Shown: positions 20,401-25,877 of the stretch, in pieces
Layout: each line of letters begins with the position of its first letter
Numbering within the stretch: position 1 is the first letter of the stretch
Source of the DNA: Planctomycetota bacterium
GTDB lineage: Bacteria > Planctomycetota > Planctomycetia > Pirellulales > Pirellulaceae
Direction: 5' to 3'
NCBI GenBank assembly: GCA_026692885.1
Contig: JAPLNJ010000846.1
Coordinates: 1 to 46,838, forward strand
Length of the DNA stretch: 46,838 nt
Notes under the pieces: generated by a model
What the model was told of the DNA's origin: nothing
The model's input: the letters and a program-made list of their open reading frames with translations, nothing else
The model's database searches: none
Translations under genes and position numbers: made by a program

Positions 20401-21667
20401 GCAATTGTTCGTCCGCGCCACGAAACAGCAACACGAGCAGATCCGTGAACTACTGGTGAAAATGGGCGAGACGGGCCTGTTGCTGCCCGGTTCCGCCGGA
20501 CCTCGCTTGCGTGTGTTCCCTTTCGAAGGTGATGTGGAGGGAGCTGTCGAGGAGATCAAGCGGATCTGGCCGCAGCTGCGCAGCAATCCCATTGAAATTG
20601 TCGATTCGCTGCCGGAAGTCCTGATTCGCCAACGCACCCAGCCGCAGGATTCCGAGCCGGCGCAAACACTGGAGCGTCCCAAGGATGAACCTCGGCGTGA
20701 GGGCAGCGTCAATCCCGTGACGCCCGCTGCAACTGACAAGCCAGGGCGAGCGGGGGACGTCAGCCCCCTGCTTCCCGGCGCAGCCAAACCGGCCCCGAAA
20801 GCCACCACGGGTGCGACCGAGCCAGGGGCCGGGGCCCATCCGGCGACGCCTGCCGAAACGGCTCCCGCGTCCCAGGCCGGCACCGCACTAAAGCCCGTGA
20901 CCATCATTCCCGGCGACGGCAACGTCACCCTCACCTCCGAAGACCCGGGCGCCTTGCGCCAATTCGAAACCCTGCTGCGGGCCATGTCGCGTCATCGCAG
21001 CGTGGTCGGCCGGAACTACGCCGTGTTCCTGTTGCGTAACGCCAAGGCACCCGAAGTCGCAGCCACGCTCCAGCAGATCTTCCGCACCTTGCCGCGGACC
21101 GGCGCCGACACGGAGATTCGGGACACCACCACGTCCAGCCGGTATGGCCGATACGGCCGCGACAGCCGCCGGCCCAGCGCGCCCACGGTGGTGATCGTGC
21201 CCGAAGAACGGCTGAACGCGATCGTGGCCTACGCCAGTCGGACGGATCGCACGACGATCGAGAACCTGGTAAAGGTGCTCGACACGGCGGATCTGCCCGA
21301 GTCGCTGGTGGCCCAGCGGCTGCAGATTATTCCGATCGAGAACGCGGACGCCGAGGACGTGGCCGAGAACCTGCGGAGCCTGTTCAAGACGCATCTCGAT
21401 TCTCTGAGCGTCGACGAGAGCACCAATTCGCTGATCGCCCTAGCCCCACCGACGACGATGAAGGAGCTCAAACAGGTCGTCGCCATGCTCGACGAAGCGG
21501 CCGGTGGCGGCTCCGGCCGCACGCTCGAACTGTTCCAGCTGCAGAAAACCAATTCGGAGCGGATGCAGGAACTGCTCCAGCCGTTCCTCAAGAGCGGCAA
21601 GAAGCCCTCGGCCAGCAAACGGCCCAGCAGTTCACCCCGGAAGAAGTCCGTCCCGAAGGCCGGCTGA
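11468..21667 (+). CDS. Giant exported secretin-N-domain repeat protein
   Basis: 3399 aa. Start set by GGGAG at 11455-11459. Order: signal peptide or N-terminal anchor (about 1-38); 19 tandem AKPAE/AKPVE pentapeptides (63-157); an N0/STN-like domain (about 188-265, FRFQRWVEVLEVVAKQAGLS); then about 43 secretin-N/NolW-like units. Each unit follows the pattern Y-P-hydrophobic, D-P-x-x-hydrophobic...L..L.P.A, a short acidic beta-hairpin, L-hydrophobic-A-hydrophobic-A-x-P, D/E-H-x-x-I, and a helix ending in Leu. Units 18-34 (bases 15770-19288) are each exactly 69 aa. A Pro/Ala-rich linker (about 3045-3150) precedes the last units and a basic tail (KKPSASKRPSSSPRKK). In secretins such domains build periplasmic rings below an outer-membrane beta-barrel; no barrel domain is present here. 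A scaffold or periplasm-spanning role is inference. It stands as a single gene. Confidence 0.85.
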   Translation: MNLARYRSTKSAGCILTLMLLGLMSPSISRLSVRTAPAAEPVAKPAEPPAAEPPKPAQAAVPAKPAEAKPVEAKPVEAKPVEAKPAEAKPAEAKPVEAKPVEAKPAEAKPAEAKPAEAKPAEAKPAEAKPAEAKPAEAKPVEAKPAEAKPVEAKPAEPKPIKSKLAKPPTAEAKPAEPKPEANPAEPRLRFNFRFQRWVEVLEVVAKQAGLSLVLESPPPGTFNYADTREYTPTEAIDLLNGVLVTKGYTLVRRERMLVLVDLSEGIPEGLIERVPLDELSNRGKFEMVTVLFPLKGRDPDTVIAEIKPLLGPNGKAIPLSLTGQLLLTDTAGIMKAISAVIDSMPVPLVTATLVPIAKIIEPPTLAVYPIKTGDPATTLKMLQAFLPSATLVLDPTTDQIHVNAGASQQAFVKTVLDQIQSNEPANKKPRLETYRVDEAVALQVVKTLATIAPDATLARDPKTGRLLAWAPPADQEKIKEFVEKMGGATASDPTRQFEIHRLSKADPAMTVVLLQELFPDAKIVLDKASGNLVAIATAADQKAIKTILEQLQLEPPGAGLRFESYLLRGLDPTSLVTNLQTLLPNAKVTLDKAAGKLVVFGTPVEHETIKAALEKLGRGTTPENTPQLVVYRLTKTDPTTLITTLQPLVPEAKLAVDPQTKNLVAVAVPADQATIKQLLEQLQPEKPGPDTLELKAYPVTTADPPSTLKTLKILYPNVQVALDGKSERFLVTANAADQTAIKASLDQIQTPTPAESKARFESYLLQGVDPTALLVNLQTLVPNAKVTLDAKAGKLVVFGTPAEHETIKGALEKLGRGTTPENTPQLVVYRLTKADPATVVATLQPLVPEAKLTVDLQTKNLVVVAVPADQATIKQLLEQLQPEKPGPDTPELKAYPVTTADPAGTLKTLKILYPNVQVALDGKSERFLVTANAADQAAIKASLDQIQAPTPAESKARFEVFPLHGADATTLVTQLQALAPNAKLTADKTGRLIVFGTPAEHEILQGALEKLGRGQGVENMPQLEVYRLTKADPTTAMATLLNVAPEAKVTLDAQSKSLIVLAVPADQKSIRAVLEQLQSDKPATDAPQLRFYPLAAAPSDGLMSVLKALALKAQITFDASSRRLTVVASPEDHTTLKTAIEQIEQTLQTEEKYKLVTYAVSPTQHKRFQAVVATLATELPGIKVMDPTDPNELVIWAKPSQHVVIAQLIEQLQRDVSNGEKYQLAAYPLKVGDPTSVLGVLKTLAPNAQITVDARTRRLIIWAPPKEQAAIQSALEKLGGPQPAGQPAAGQPAAEAAEEKLMVYPVQGIDAALAVKTLKEVLSADVRLTTDITAATILAWAMPWEHDKISEILKQLQAGAEAQNRTKLIVYPVAAGDPTAIVTVLKALVPRAQAVVDANTRSIAATALPTDHELIRTAIEQLSKNEPPELARKIVTYPFKSAGRGARIYALTLLRTMFPEVQLSVGAETDQLVVLARPNEHVAIKAAIEQLNQPDPPETARRLTLYTVEAAGPASASTAIATLTTMFPDATFTAGSETGQIIAWARPTDHQQIAKAIQDMSKKEPPEKARKVVVYVVEASGATNATGALTTLTMMFPDAKFTAGLETGQIIAWARPADHQQIAKTIEDLSKKEPPEKARKIVVYPFKATTVTAGYYTIVMLRSMFPEATFSIGAEPDKLVVLARPKDHETIKSTVEQLAQADPPETARRLTVYILESSTATTAAGALTTLTTMFPDARFTAGMESGQIIAWARPDDHTQIAQAIQDMSKKEPPEKARKITVYALEASGATSAIGAITTLTMIFPDAKFTAGLESGQIIAWARPADHTQIAKTIEDLSKKEPPEKARKIVVYPFKATSATAGYYTIAMLRSLFPDAQFSTGAEPDKLVVLARPKDHEAIKTTVEQLAAADPPETARRINVYTLESSGATSATGAIATLTTMLPEAKFSAGLESGQIIAWARPAEHLQISQAIQDMSKKEPPDKARKIIVYTFKATSTTAAYYTITMLRSLFPEAQFSVGAEPDKLVVLARPKDHEAIKTTVEQLAQADPPETARRIAIYTLESSGATNATGAITTLTTMFPDAKLTAGLEAGQIIAWARPEQHKQIAQAVQDLSQKEPPDKARKIVVYPFKAATPTAATYMLTMLRTMFPEATFSIGADPDKLVVFARPKDHEGVKSTVEQLAKPEPEETARRITVYTLESSSATSAAGALTTLTTMFPDAKFSVGLETGQIIAWARPADHQQIAKTIEDLSQKEPPEKARKIVVYTFKATSTTAAYYTITMLRSLFPEAQFSVGAEPDKLVVLARPKNHEAIKTTVEQLAQADPPETARRIALYTLESSGATNATGAIMTLTTMFPEAKLTAGLEAGQIIAWARPEEHKQIAQAVQDMSQKEPPDKARKIVVYPFKAASPTAATYMLTMLRTMFPEATFSLGAEADRLVVFARPKDHEGVKSTVEQLAQPEPEETARRITVYTLESSGATSATGAITTLTSMFTDARFSAGLEPGQIIAWARPVDHLQIAKAIEDMSQQEPPEKARKVVVYPFKATSLTAGTYILTMLRSLFPEAQFSLGSEPDKLVALARPKDHEAIRSTVEQLAAPDAPDIARKIMVYTLESAGPNGGAITTLTAMFPEAKFSAGTDPGQIIAWARPVQHEQIAKAVEEMSKREPPEKAARMASYTLEGSGAYGLTYALIVLRKAFPDAQFSVGSTPNQLFAWARPTDQEAIKKSIEELSKGSKPTAQVYRFEWADPRAAYTALATLVPNAQIALDTVSRSLVVSATPEDHAKIKATVDEMDRRDAKELPGLQVHRFKVTDPANLLPVLQGLFKLHPQVQLALDERNNAIIAMATPAQQDTIRGLVEQVEREAANDAAVILEVYALGEGDAQAALQAVTALLKKQGAKADLSIEPRSNSLVAIALPEQQQAIQAALELLKPADRTLEILQLDVVDPDTAELAIMRLFSGEAYATAPMLDADVGSQQLFVRATKQQHEQIRELLVKMGETGLLLPGSAGPRLRVFPFEGDVEGAVEEIKRIWPQLRSNPIEIVDSLPEVLIRQRTQPQDSEPAQTLERPKDEPRREGSVNPVTPAATDKPGRAGDVSPLLPGAAKPAPKATTGATEPGAGAHPATPAETAPASQAGTALKPVTIIPGDGNVTLTSEDPGALRQFETLLRAMSRHRSVVGRNYAVFLLRNAKAPEVAATLQQIFRTLPRTGADTEIRDTTTSSRYGRYGRDSRRPSAPTVVIVPEERLNAIVAYASRTDRTTIENLVKVLDTADLPESLVAQRLQIIPIENADAEDVAENLRSLFKTHLDSLSVDESTNSLIALAPPTTMKELKQVVAMLDEAAGGGSGRTLELFQLQKTNSERMQELLQPFLKSGKKPSASKRPSSSPRKKSVPKAG
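11654..11938 (+). repeat. 15-bp tandem repeat, 19 copies
   Basis: Nineteen consecutive 15-base units encode AKPAE or AKPVE inside the giant protein. Third-codon changes (gct/gcc, aaa/aag) and the GTC/GCT swap vary between units. The product would be an extended, Pro-rich spacer of alternating charge. Confidence 0.9.
15770..19288 (+). repeat. Exact 207-bp repeat array, 17 units
   Basis: Seventeen consecutive units of exactly 207 bases (69 codons) with no indel. Two types alternate: A (..YPFKAT..., LVVLARPKDHE) and B (..YTLESSGAT..., GQIIAWARP). The order is A B B A B B A B A B A B A B A B A. Bases 17426-18253 and 18254-19081 are a tandem pair of four-unit blocks (828 bp) that resemble each other more than their neighbours. 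The two ABB blocks at 15770-16390 and 16391-17011 are likewise similar. Confidence 0.85.
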
Positions 21668-21672
21668 TGTCC

Positions 21673-21693
21673 CCCGCCGTCGTCCGCGGCGGG
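21673..21693 (+). terminator. Possible terminator hairpin after the giant gene
   Basis: cccgccg (21673-21679) pairs with cggcggg (21687-21693) across a 7-base loop, starting 6 bases after the TGA. No T-run follows, so intrinsic termination is uncertain. Confidence 0.35.
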
Positions 21694-21841
21694 CCGCAAT
21701 CTCTGAAGTTGACCACTTTGAAAACCCGACCGTTAGTGATGCGACGGTCCTTAGCGCAATCCATCGCGCGCGGTAGATTGACACTGTGTGGCCGTGGCCA
21801 GACTCGTTGATTTCCTCGTACCCCACAAGAGCCTCGCAGCC

Positions 21842-22201
21842 GTGAAGCAAGTCGTTGCAATCATCAAGCCGTTTCTCGCTGAAAAGGTCCTTGAGGGGCT
21901 CAAGCGTGCGCCGCTGGAGGCGTTGAGCGTGCGTGAAGTCAAAGGCTACGGCCGGCAGAAGAACTATCTGGACGAGTACGGGCAGACGGAATACGCCATG
22001 GCTTTCTTGCCCAAAGTGGAGATCACCATGTGGGTCGACGACGCCCGCGTGGAGGAGATTGTGCGCAAGGTGGTCGAAGTGGCCCGCACCGGACGGATGG
22101 GCGACGGCAAGATCTTCGTGATCCCGGCCGCATCCCCCGAGCGTGTCATCGACATCGCCGCGGGAAAGCCCGAACCGGCCCGCGGCAAAGAACGGAAGTA
22201 G
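21842..22201 (+). CDS. glnB: P-II family nitrogen regulatory protein
   Basis: 119 aa from GTG at 21842. This start places the T-loop tyrosine at residue 51 (GQTEYAMAFLPK) and the T-loop lysine at 58, and gives Q39 in GRQK, the canonical P-II numbers. An upstream in-frame GTG at 21788 would add 18 residues. The C-loop signature TGRMGDGKIFVIP is present. P-II trimers bind ATP/ADP and 2-oxoglutarate and control glutamine synthetase, ammonium transport or transcription; Tyr51 is the uridylylation site in many bacteria. No amtB or glnA lies beside it, so GlnB cannot be told from GlnK. The stop is 30 bases from the convergent sulfite reductase stop. Confidence 0.85.
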   Translation: MKQVVAIIKPFLAEKVLEGLKRAPLEALSVREVKGYGRQKNYLDEYGQTEYAMAFLPKVEITMWVDDARVEEIVRKVVEVARTGRMGDGKIFVIPAASPERVIDIAAGKPEPARGKERK

Positions 22202-22230
22202 CCTCTTCGCTATCAGGGGGCTGACGCCAA

Positions 22231-23973
22231 CTACTCGCCAGGAACACCGCCGCCCGGTGGGGTGCGATACGCTCGGGACCAAGCTAGCAGATCCTCATTC
22301 CCCTTCCGGTGGCAGAAGTCGCCAAACGACTCGCCATCCAGTCGCGTCTGCTTGAAATAGAGGAACAGCGGCAGCAGCGTCGGTATCAGTTCGCTGGTGG
22401 GCACGAGATCCCGGTGGATGAAGTTCAGCCGGTTGCCGAGCAGGCGGCCCCCCACCAACACCGTGTACTTGTCCTTGGTCTTGCCCACCAAACCGATATC
22501 GCCGTTGTAGGGCCGCACACAGCCGTTGGGACAACCGGTCATGCGCACCGTAAACTCCTCCCTGTCCAGGCCCAGCTTCGCCAGTTCCACCTCCAAGAGA
22601 TCGAGGATACCCGGCAATGCCCGTTCGCTTTCCGTGATGGACAACCCGCACGTGGGCCACGCGACGCAGGCCATCGACCAGCGGCGGACCGTGGAAATCT
22701 CTGCGGTCAGTGGGACGTGATGCCGCTGCAAAATGTCTTCGATGTCGGACTTGCGCTGCGGGTCGATATCGGTGAACAGCAGACTCTGATGGGCTGTCAG
22801 CCGAATCCCAGGCTGATATTTTCCGCAGATCTCCCGGATGGCCGATTTCAGCTGCCGGCCGTCGTCGTCCTTGATCCGGCCGTTTTCGATGTTCAGGCCG
22901 TAAAACAGCTTGCCATCTCCCTGCTCGTCCCAGCCCATGTGGTCGTTGCAGCCGTGGACGTCGTCCGGGTCAGGATCGGCCAGTTTGCCGCCGTAGTACT
23001 CTTCGACCTTGGACCGGAACGCTTCCAGGCCCAGGTTGTGGACCACGTATTTCAAGCGTGCCACCTTGCGGTCTTCTCGATTCCCGAAATCGCGGTGCAC
23101 TTTCACCATGGCCGTGGCCACGGCCACCGCCTGGTCGGGGGTAATAAAGGCCATCCGCTTGGCTAGCGCCGGAAACGTCTTCTTAGCGCTGGGGGTCACT
23201 CCCATGCCGCCGCCGACCAGTACGTTGTAGCCAACCAACTGGCCGTCGCGTACGATGGCCAGGAAGCCCAGATCGTGGGTGTACACATCGATGCAGTTGT
23301 CAAAACAGTAGCCGATGCCGATCTTGAATTTCCGGGGCAGGTACTGCGGGCCGTAGATCGGCTCCACTTCGCCGTCGGGAGCACCGCCGTTAGCCAACTG
23401 CTGTTCCCCGGAATCGGGATCCTGGAGCCACAGTTCGTGGTACGCCCGAGTCTGCGGCTTCAGGTGCTCCGCCAAACGATCGGCTAACGCCTGAGTCTGA
23501 TCGTAAAGCGGCTGTTTGTACGGCCCGGGGCAACACATCACATTGCGTTTCACATCGCCGCAGGCGGCGACCGTCGTCAGTTGCACCTCGTTGATCCGTC
23601 GGAGCGTCCGCTTCAGGTTTGATTTCAGCACGCCGTGCAGTTGCAGGCCCTGGCGGCTGGTGATGCGGAGCGTCGTATTGCCGACCTCGTCACAGAGATC
23701 CAGTTCGGCCAGGAGCTGCTGGCTCGTCAGCTTGCCGCCGGGGATCGCCGTACGCACCAGGAACATGTAGGCCTTGCCGTCGCCGCCTCCGCTGCGCGCC
23801 ACCGCACGGGCGTCGCGGTTGTCTTGCTGGTAGGCACCGTGATGCTTAAGTAAGTTGACGGTGTCTTTGCTGAAACAATCCTGGCCGTCGACGAGTTCCT
23901 GGGCGATGGTACCGCGCAGGTAGTTGCTTTGCAGCTTGAGTAGTTCCACGGCGCTGAGTTTATCTTGGGACAT
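22231..23973 (-). CDS. cysI: Assimilatory sulfite reductase hemoprotein
   Basis: 580 aa. Siroheme/[4Fe-4S] enzyme that reduces sulfite to sulfide with six electrons for cysteine synthesis. The four cluster cysteines are C436 and C442 (CVAWPTC) and C481 and C485 (TGCPNGC), only two residues off the E. coli CysI positions 434/440/479/483. Also seen: RITSRQGLQLHG (about 103-114, sirohaem/substrate arginine region) and CGDVKRNVMCCPGP, which favours sulfite over nitrite reductase. No flavoprotein partner (cysJ) is adjacent, so the electron donor may be ferredoxin, as in plant- and cyanobacterial-type enzymes; this is inference. It points away from the phosphatase gene, with about 265 bases of divergent upstream region. 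Confidence 0.85.
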   Translation of the reverse strand: MSQDKLSAVELLKLQSNYLRGTIAQELVDGQDCFSKDTVNLLKHHGAYQQDNRDARAVARSGGGDGKAYMFLVRTAIPGGKLTSQQLLAELDLCDEVGNTTLRITSRQGLQLHGVLKSNLKRTLRRINEVQLTTVAACGDVKRNVMCCPGPYKQPLYDQTQALADRLAEHLKPQTRAYHELWLQDPDSGEQQLANGGAPDGEVEPIYGPQYLPRKFKIGIGYCFDNCIDVYTHDLGFLAIVRDGQLVGYNVLVGGGMGVTPSAKKTFPALAKRMAFITPDQAVAVATAMVKVHRDFGNREDRKVARLKYVVHNLGLEAFRSKVEEYYGGKLADPDPDDVHGCNDHMGWDEQGDGKLFYGLNIENGRIKDDDGRQLKSAIREICGKYQPGIRLTAHQSLLFTDIDPQRKSDIEDILQRHHVPLTAEISTVRRWSMACVAWPTCGLSITESERALPGILDLLEVELAKLGLDREEFTVRMTGCPNGCVRPYNGDIGLVGKTKDKYTVLVGGRLLGNRLNFIHRDLVPTSELIPTLLPLFLYFKQTRLDGESFGDFCHRKGNEDLLAWSRAYRTPPGGGVPGE

Positions 23974-24239
23974 GATGCTCCTTGGTGTCGTTCGCTAATA
24001 GATCATGATCGGCATCCCGCTGCCGTTGAAGTATAGCGAGCCGGCCCGTTCGGGAAAACCCTGGCGACCGCCGCAGAATTGGGGAGCAGCTGTGTGGCGG
24101 AGTGTTGATCGGTCCGTCCCTCTTGAATCGTTCGCGTGCATGCTGGACAATGCGACCTGTGTCAGAAGGGCCGGGTGGCGGTAGAGGTAACTCGGCAGCA
24201 AATCCCGCAGCGACGCGGTCGCACAAAGGCAACCAAGCG

Positions 24240-24710
24240 ATGGACCTCGACGAAATCCTGCCCGAACTCTTCATCGGTGCCTGTCCCGAAGGCCCCGAAG
24301 GCATCGGCCAGTTGAAGCAACAGGGCATCACTGCTGTCCTCAACCTGCAGACCGATGAAGACCTGCTATGCCACGGCCTCGACTGGCCCCAACTCCAGGA
24401 TTTCTACCTCGCGGCGGGCGTCACTGTGCGCCGGGTGGCGGTGCGCGATTTCGACGACGACGATCTGCGCAGGAAGCTGCCGGAATGCACGCGTGCTTTA
24501 GACGAACTGCTGGCGGAGCGTCACGTCGTGTACGTGCACTGTTCTGCCGGCGTAAATCGTAGTCCCTGCGTGGTGATCTGCTACTTGCATTGGTGCCTGG
24601 GGTGGTGCTTGAAGGAAGCGGAGCGGCATGTGCTAAAATACCACCTCTGTTCGCCAGCGACGGAGGTGATCGGCCTGGCGACGAGGGATCGGCGACAGGC
24701 CCAGGAGTGA
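24240..24710 (+). CDS. Dual-specificity/tyrosine phosphatase family protein
   Basis: 156 aa from ATG at 24240 (AAAGG at 24225-24229); an open frame continues upstream to 24102 but has no protein character. The signature HCSAGVNRS gives catalytic C101 and phosphate-binding R107 (C-x5-R). The preceding VAVRDFDDDDLRRKL (about 64-78) is placed to supply the general acid Asp. The N-terminal DLDEILPELFIGACPEG matches dual-specificity phosphatases (I-x-P-x-L-F-I/L-G). The substrate cannot be told; phosphoproteins are possible given the Ser/Thr kinase 1.2 kb downstream, and phosphorylated glycans are an alternative. A DUF1638 gene follows by 96 bases on the same strand. Confidence 0.8.
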   Translation: MDLDEILPELFIGACPEGPEGIGQLKQQGITAVLNLQTDEDLLCHGLDWPQLQDFYLAAGVTVRRVAVRDFDDDDLRRKLPECTRALDELLAERHVVYVHCSAGVNRSPCVVICYLHWCLGWCLKEAERHVLKYHLCSPATEVIGLATRDRRQAQE

Positions 24711-24806
24711 CATCAACCGGGCGTTTCGTAGACCATCCTCGACGCGGCCCAGTGCCTGGTCGTGGCGTCTCCGCCGAGCTACGATGATCGGCACGGAGTT
24801 TACCGC

Positions 24807-25568
24807 ATGCTGCTGAAGCTTATCGCCTGCAACGTCTTCCAACGCGAAGCCTGCTTGTGCCTTGCCCATTCGCCGCACGTCATCGACGTGGAGTTCTTCG
24901 AACTGGGGGAACACGCTCAGCCGAGCCGTCTGAACCAAGCCCTCCAGGCCAAGATTGACGAGACCGAGAACGCCGCGAAGACGTACGCCGCCATTCTGCT
25001 CCTGTATGGTCTGTGTGGGAACGCGACCAACGGCCTGCAGACGCGCCAAACCAGGCTTGTGTTGCCTCGAGCCCACGACTGCTGTACGATCCTGCTGGGG
25101 TCGAAGCAGCGATTCCAGGAGCACTTTCAAGACAATCCCAGTCGACCGTTTAGCTCCGTGGGGTACATGGAACGTGGCAATTACTTCCTGCGCACGGACG
25201 CAGACGGCGGCACAGTCCACTATGGCGACCAGTTCGCGGCACTGGTCGAACAATACGGTGAAGAGAACGCCAAGTACATCTGGGAAAGCATGCATCCTCC
25301 GGAGTTGGAGCAGACGAACAACGAGGTGGTCTTCATCGATCTGCCGGAGACGGCCGCGCTGCGGTCTGCAGATCGGTTCCGCGAAAAAGCGGCACAGGAG
25401 GGGAAGACCTGTGTCCACCTGGAGGGCAGTCTGGCCCTGATCCGCAAGCTCTTGGACGGCGACTGGGATCCCGCCGAGTTCCTGGTTGTGGAGCCTGGCC
25501 AACAAACCGTGGGCGTGTACGATTGGACGGAGATCATCCGCGCGAAGCCAGGTGAACCTTCGCCGTAG
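24807..25568 (+). CDS. DUF1638 domain protein
   Basis: 253 aa from ATG at 24807 (GGAG at 24795-24798); longer in-frame starts add only untypical sequence. It opens with LKLIACNVFQREACLCLAHS. It also contains ILLLYGLCGNATNGL (about 84-98), RAHDCCTILLGSKQRF and SSVGYMERGNYFL, which match the DUF1638 pattern: a conserved N-terminal Cys, a Y-G-x-C-G loop, and a [P/R]-x-x-x-D-C loop. The cysteines suggest a metal- or cofactor-binding pocket. DUF1638 proteins are often found with corrinoid methyltransferases, but no such gene is seen here. Function unknown. Confidence 0.7.
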   Translation: MLLKLIACNVFQREACLCLAHSPHVIDVEFFELGEHAQPSRLNQALQAKIDETENAAKTYAAILLLYGLCGNATNGLQTRQTRLVLPRAHDCCTILLGSKQRFQEHFQDNPSRPFSSVGYMERGNYFLRTDADGGTVHYGDQFAALVEQYGEENAKYIWESMHPPELEQTNNEVVFIDLPETAALRSADRFREKAAQEGKTCVHLEGSLALIRKLLDGDWDPAEFLVVEPGQQTVGVYDWTEIIRAKPGEPSP

Positions 25569-25877
25569 AGTTATACCTGATAGCGGATGGTCGCATCGGC
25601 AGCGGGCGAATTCCGAGAAATTTCGTCGCCTGCGGGAGTGCCGCACGGCTTGACGAATTGTCAAATAGTGGATGTTCTTAGCGATTGAAATCTTGACGCG
25701 GAAGCCGCGGTCAGGTCAACTAGGATTAGCGCATATGTCTTCCCGATTCTTGTTGGGGGCGGAAACGGATTCTTCCCAAGATTCTGCACGGTCCGGGGAT
25801 GCGGTACACCGGAACTCAGGGGTAGAATGAGCGCAAGGAAGATCTTATCCAAGCTCGTCGATCGAGTGTAACTTGCG
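25569..25877. other. Intergenic upstream of the kinase gene
   Basis: 309 bases without a convincing gene. It is more AT-rich than the coding DNA around it and contains the small palindrome listed at 25650-25664. Two TTGAC boxes are seen (25650 and about 25694), but no well-spaced -10 box could be assigned. Confidence 0.4.
25650..25664. promoter_or_regulatory. 15-bp palindrome, possible operator
   Basis: TTGAC, a five-base spacer, GTCAA: a two-fold symmetric site 214 bases before the kinase start. It could be a regulator site, or an overlap with a -35 box. Such short symmetry also arises by chance. Confidence 0.2.

Noticed and set aside
22231..23973. Nitrite reductase instead of sulfite reductase
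   Set aside because: The CGDVKRNVMCCPGP segment and the Cys spacing fit sulfite reductase better; no nitrate assimilation genes are near.
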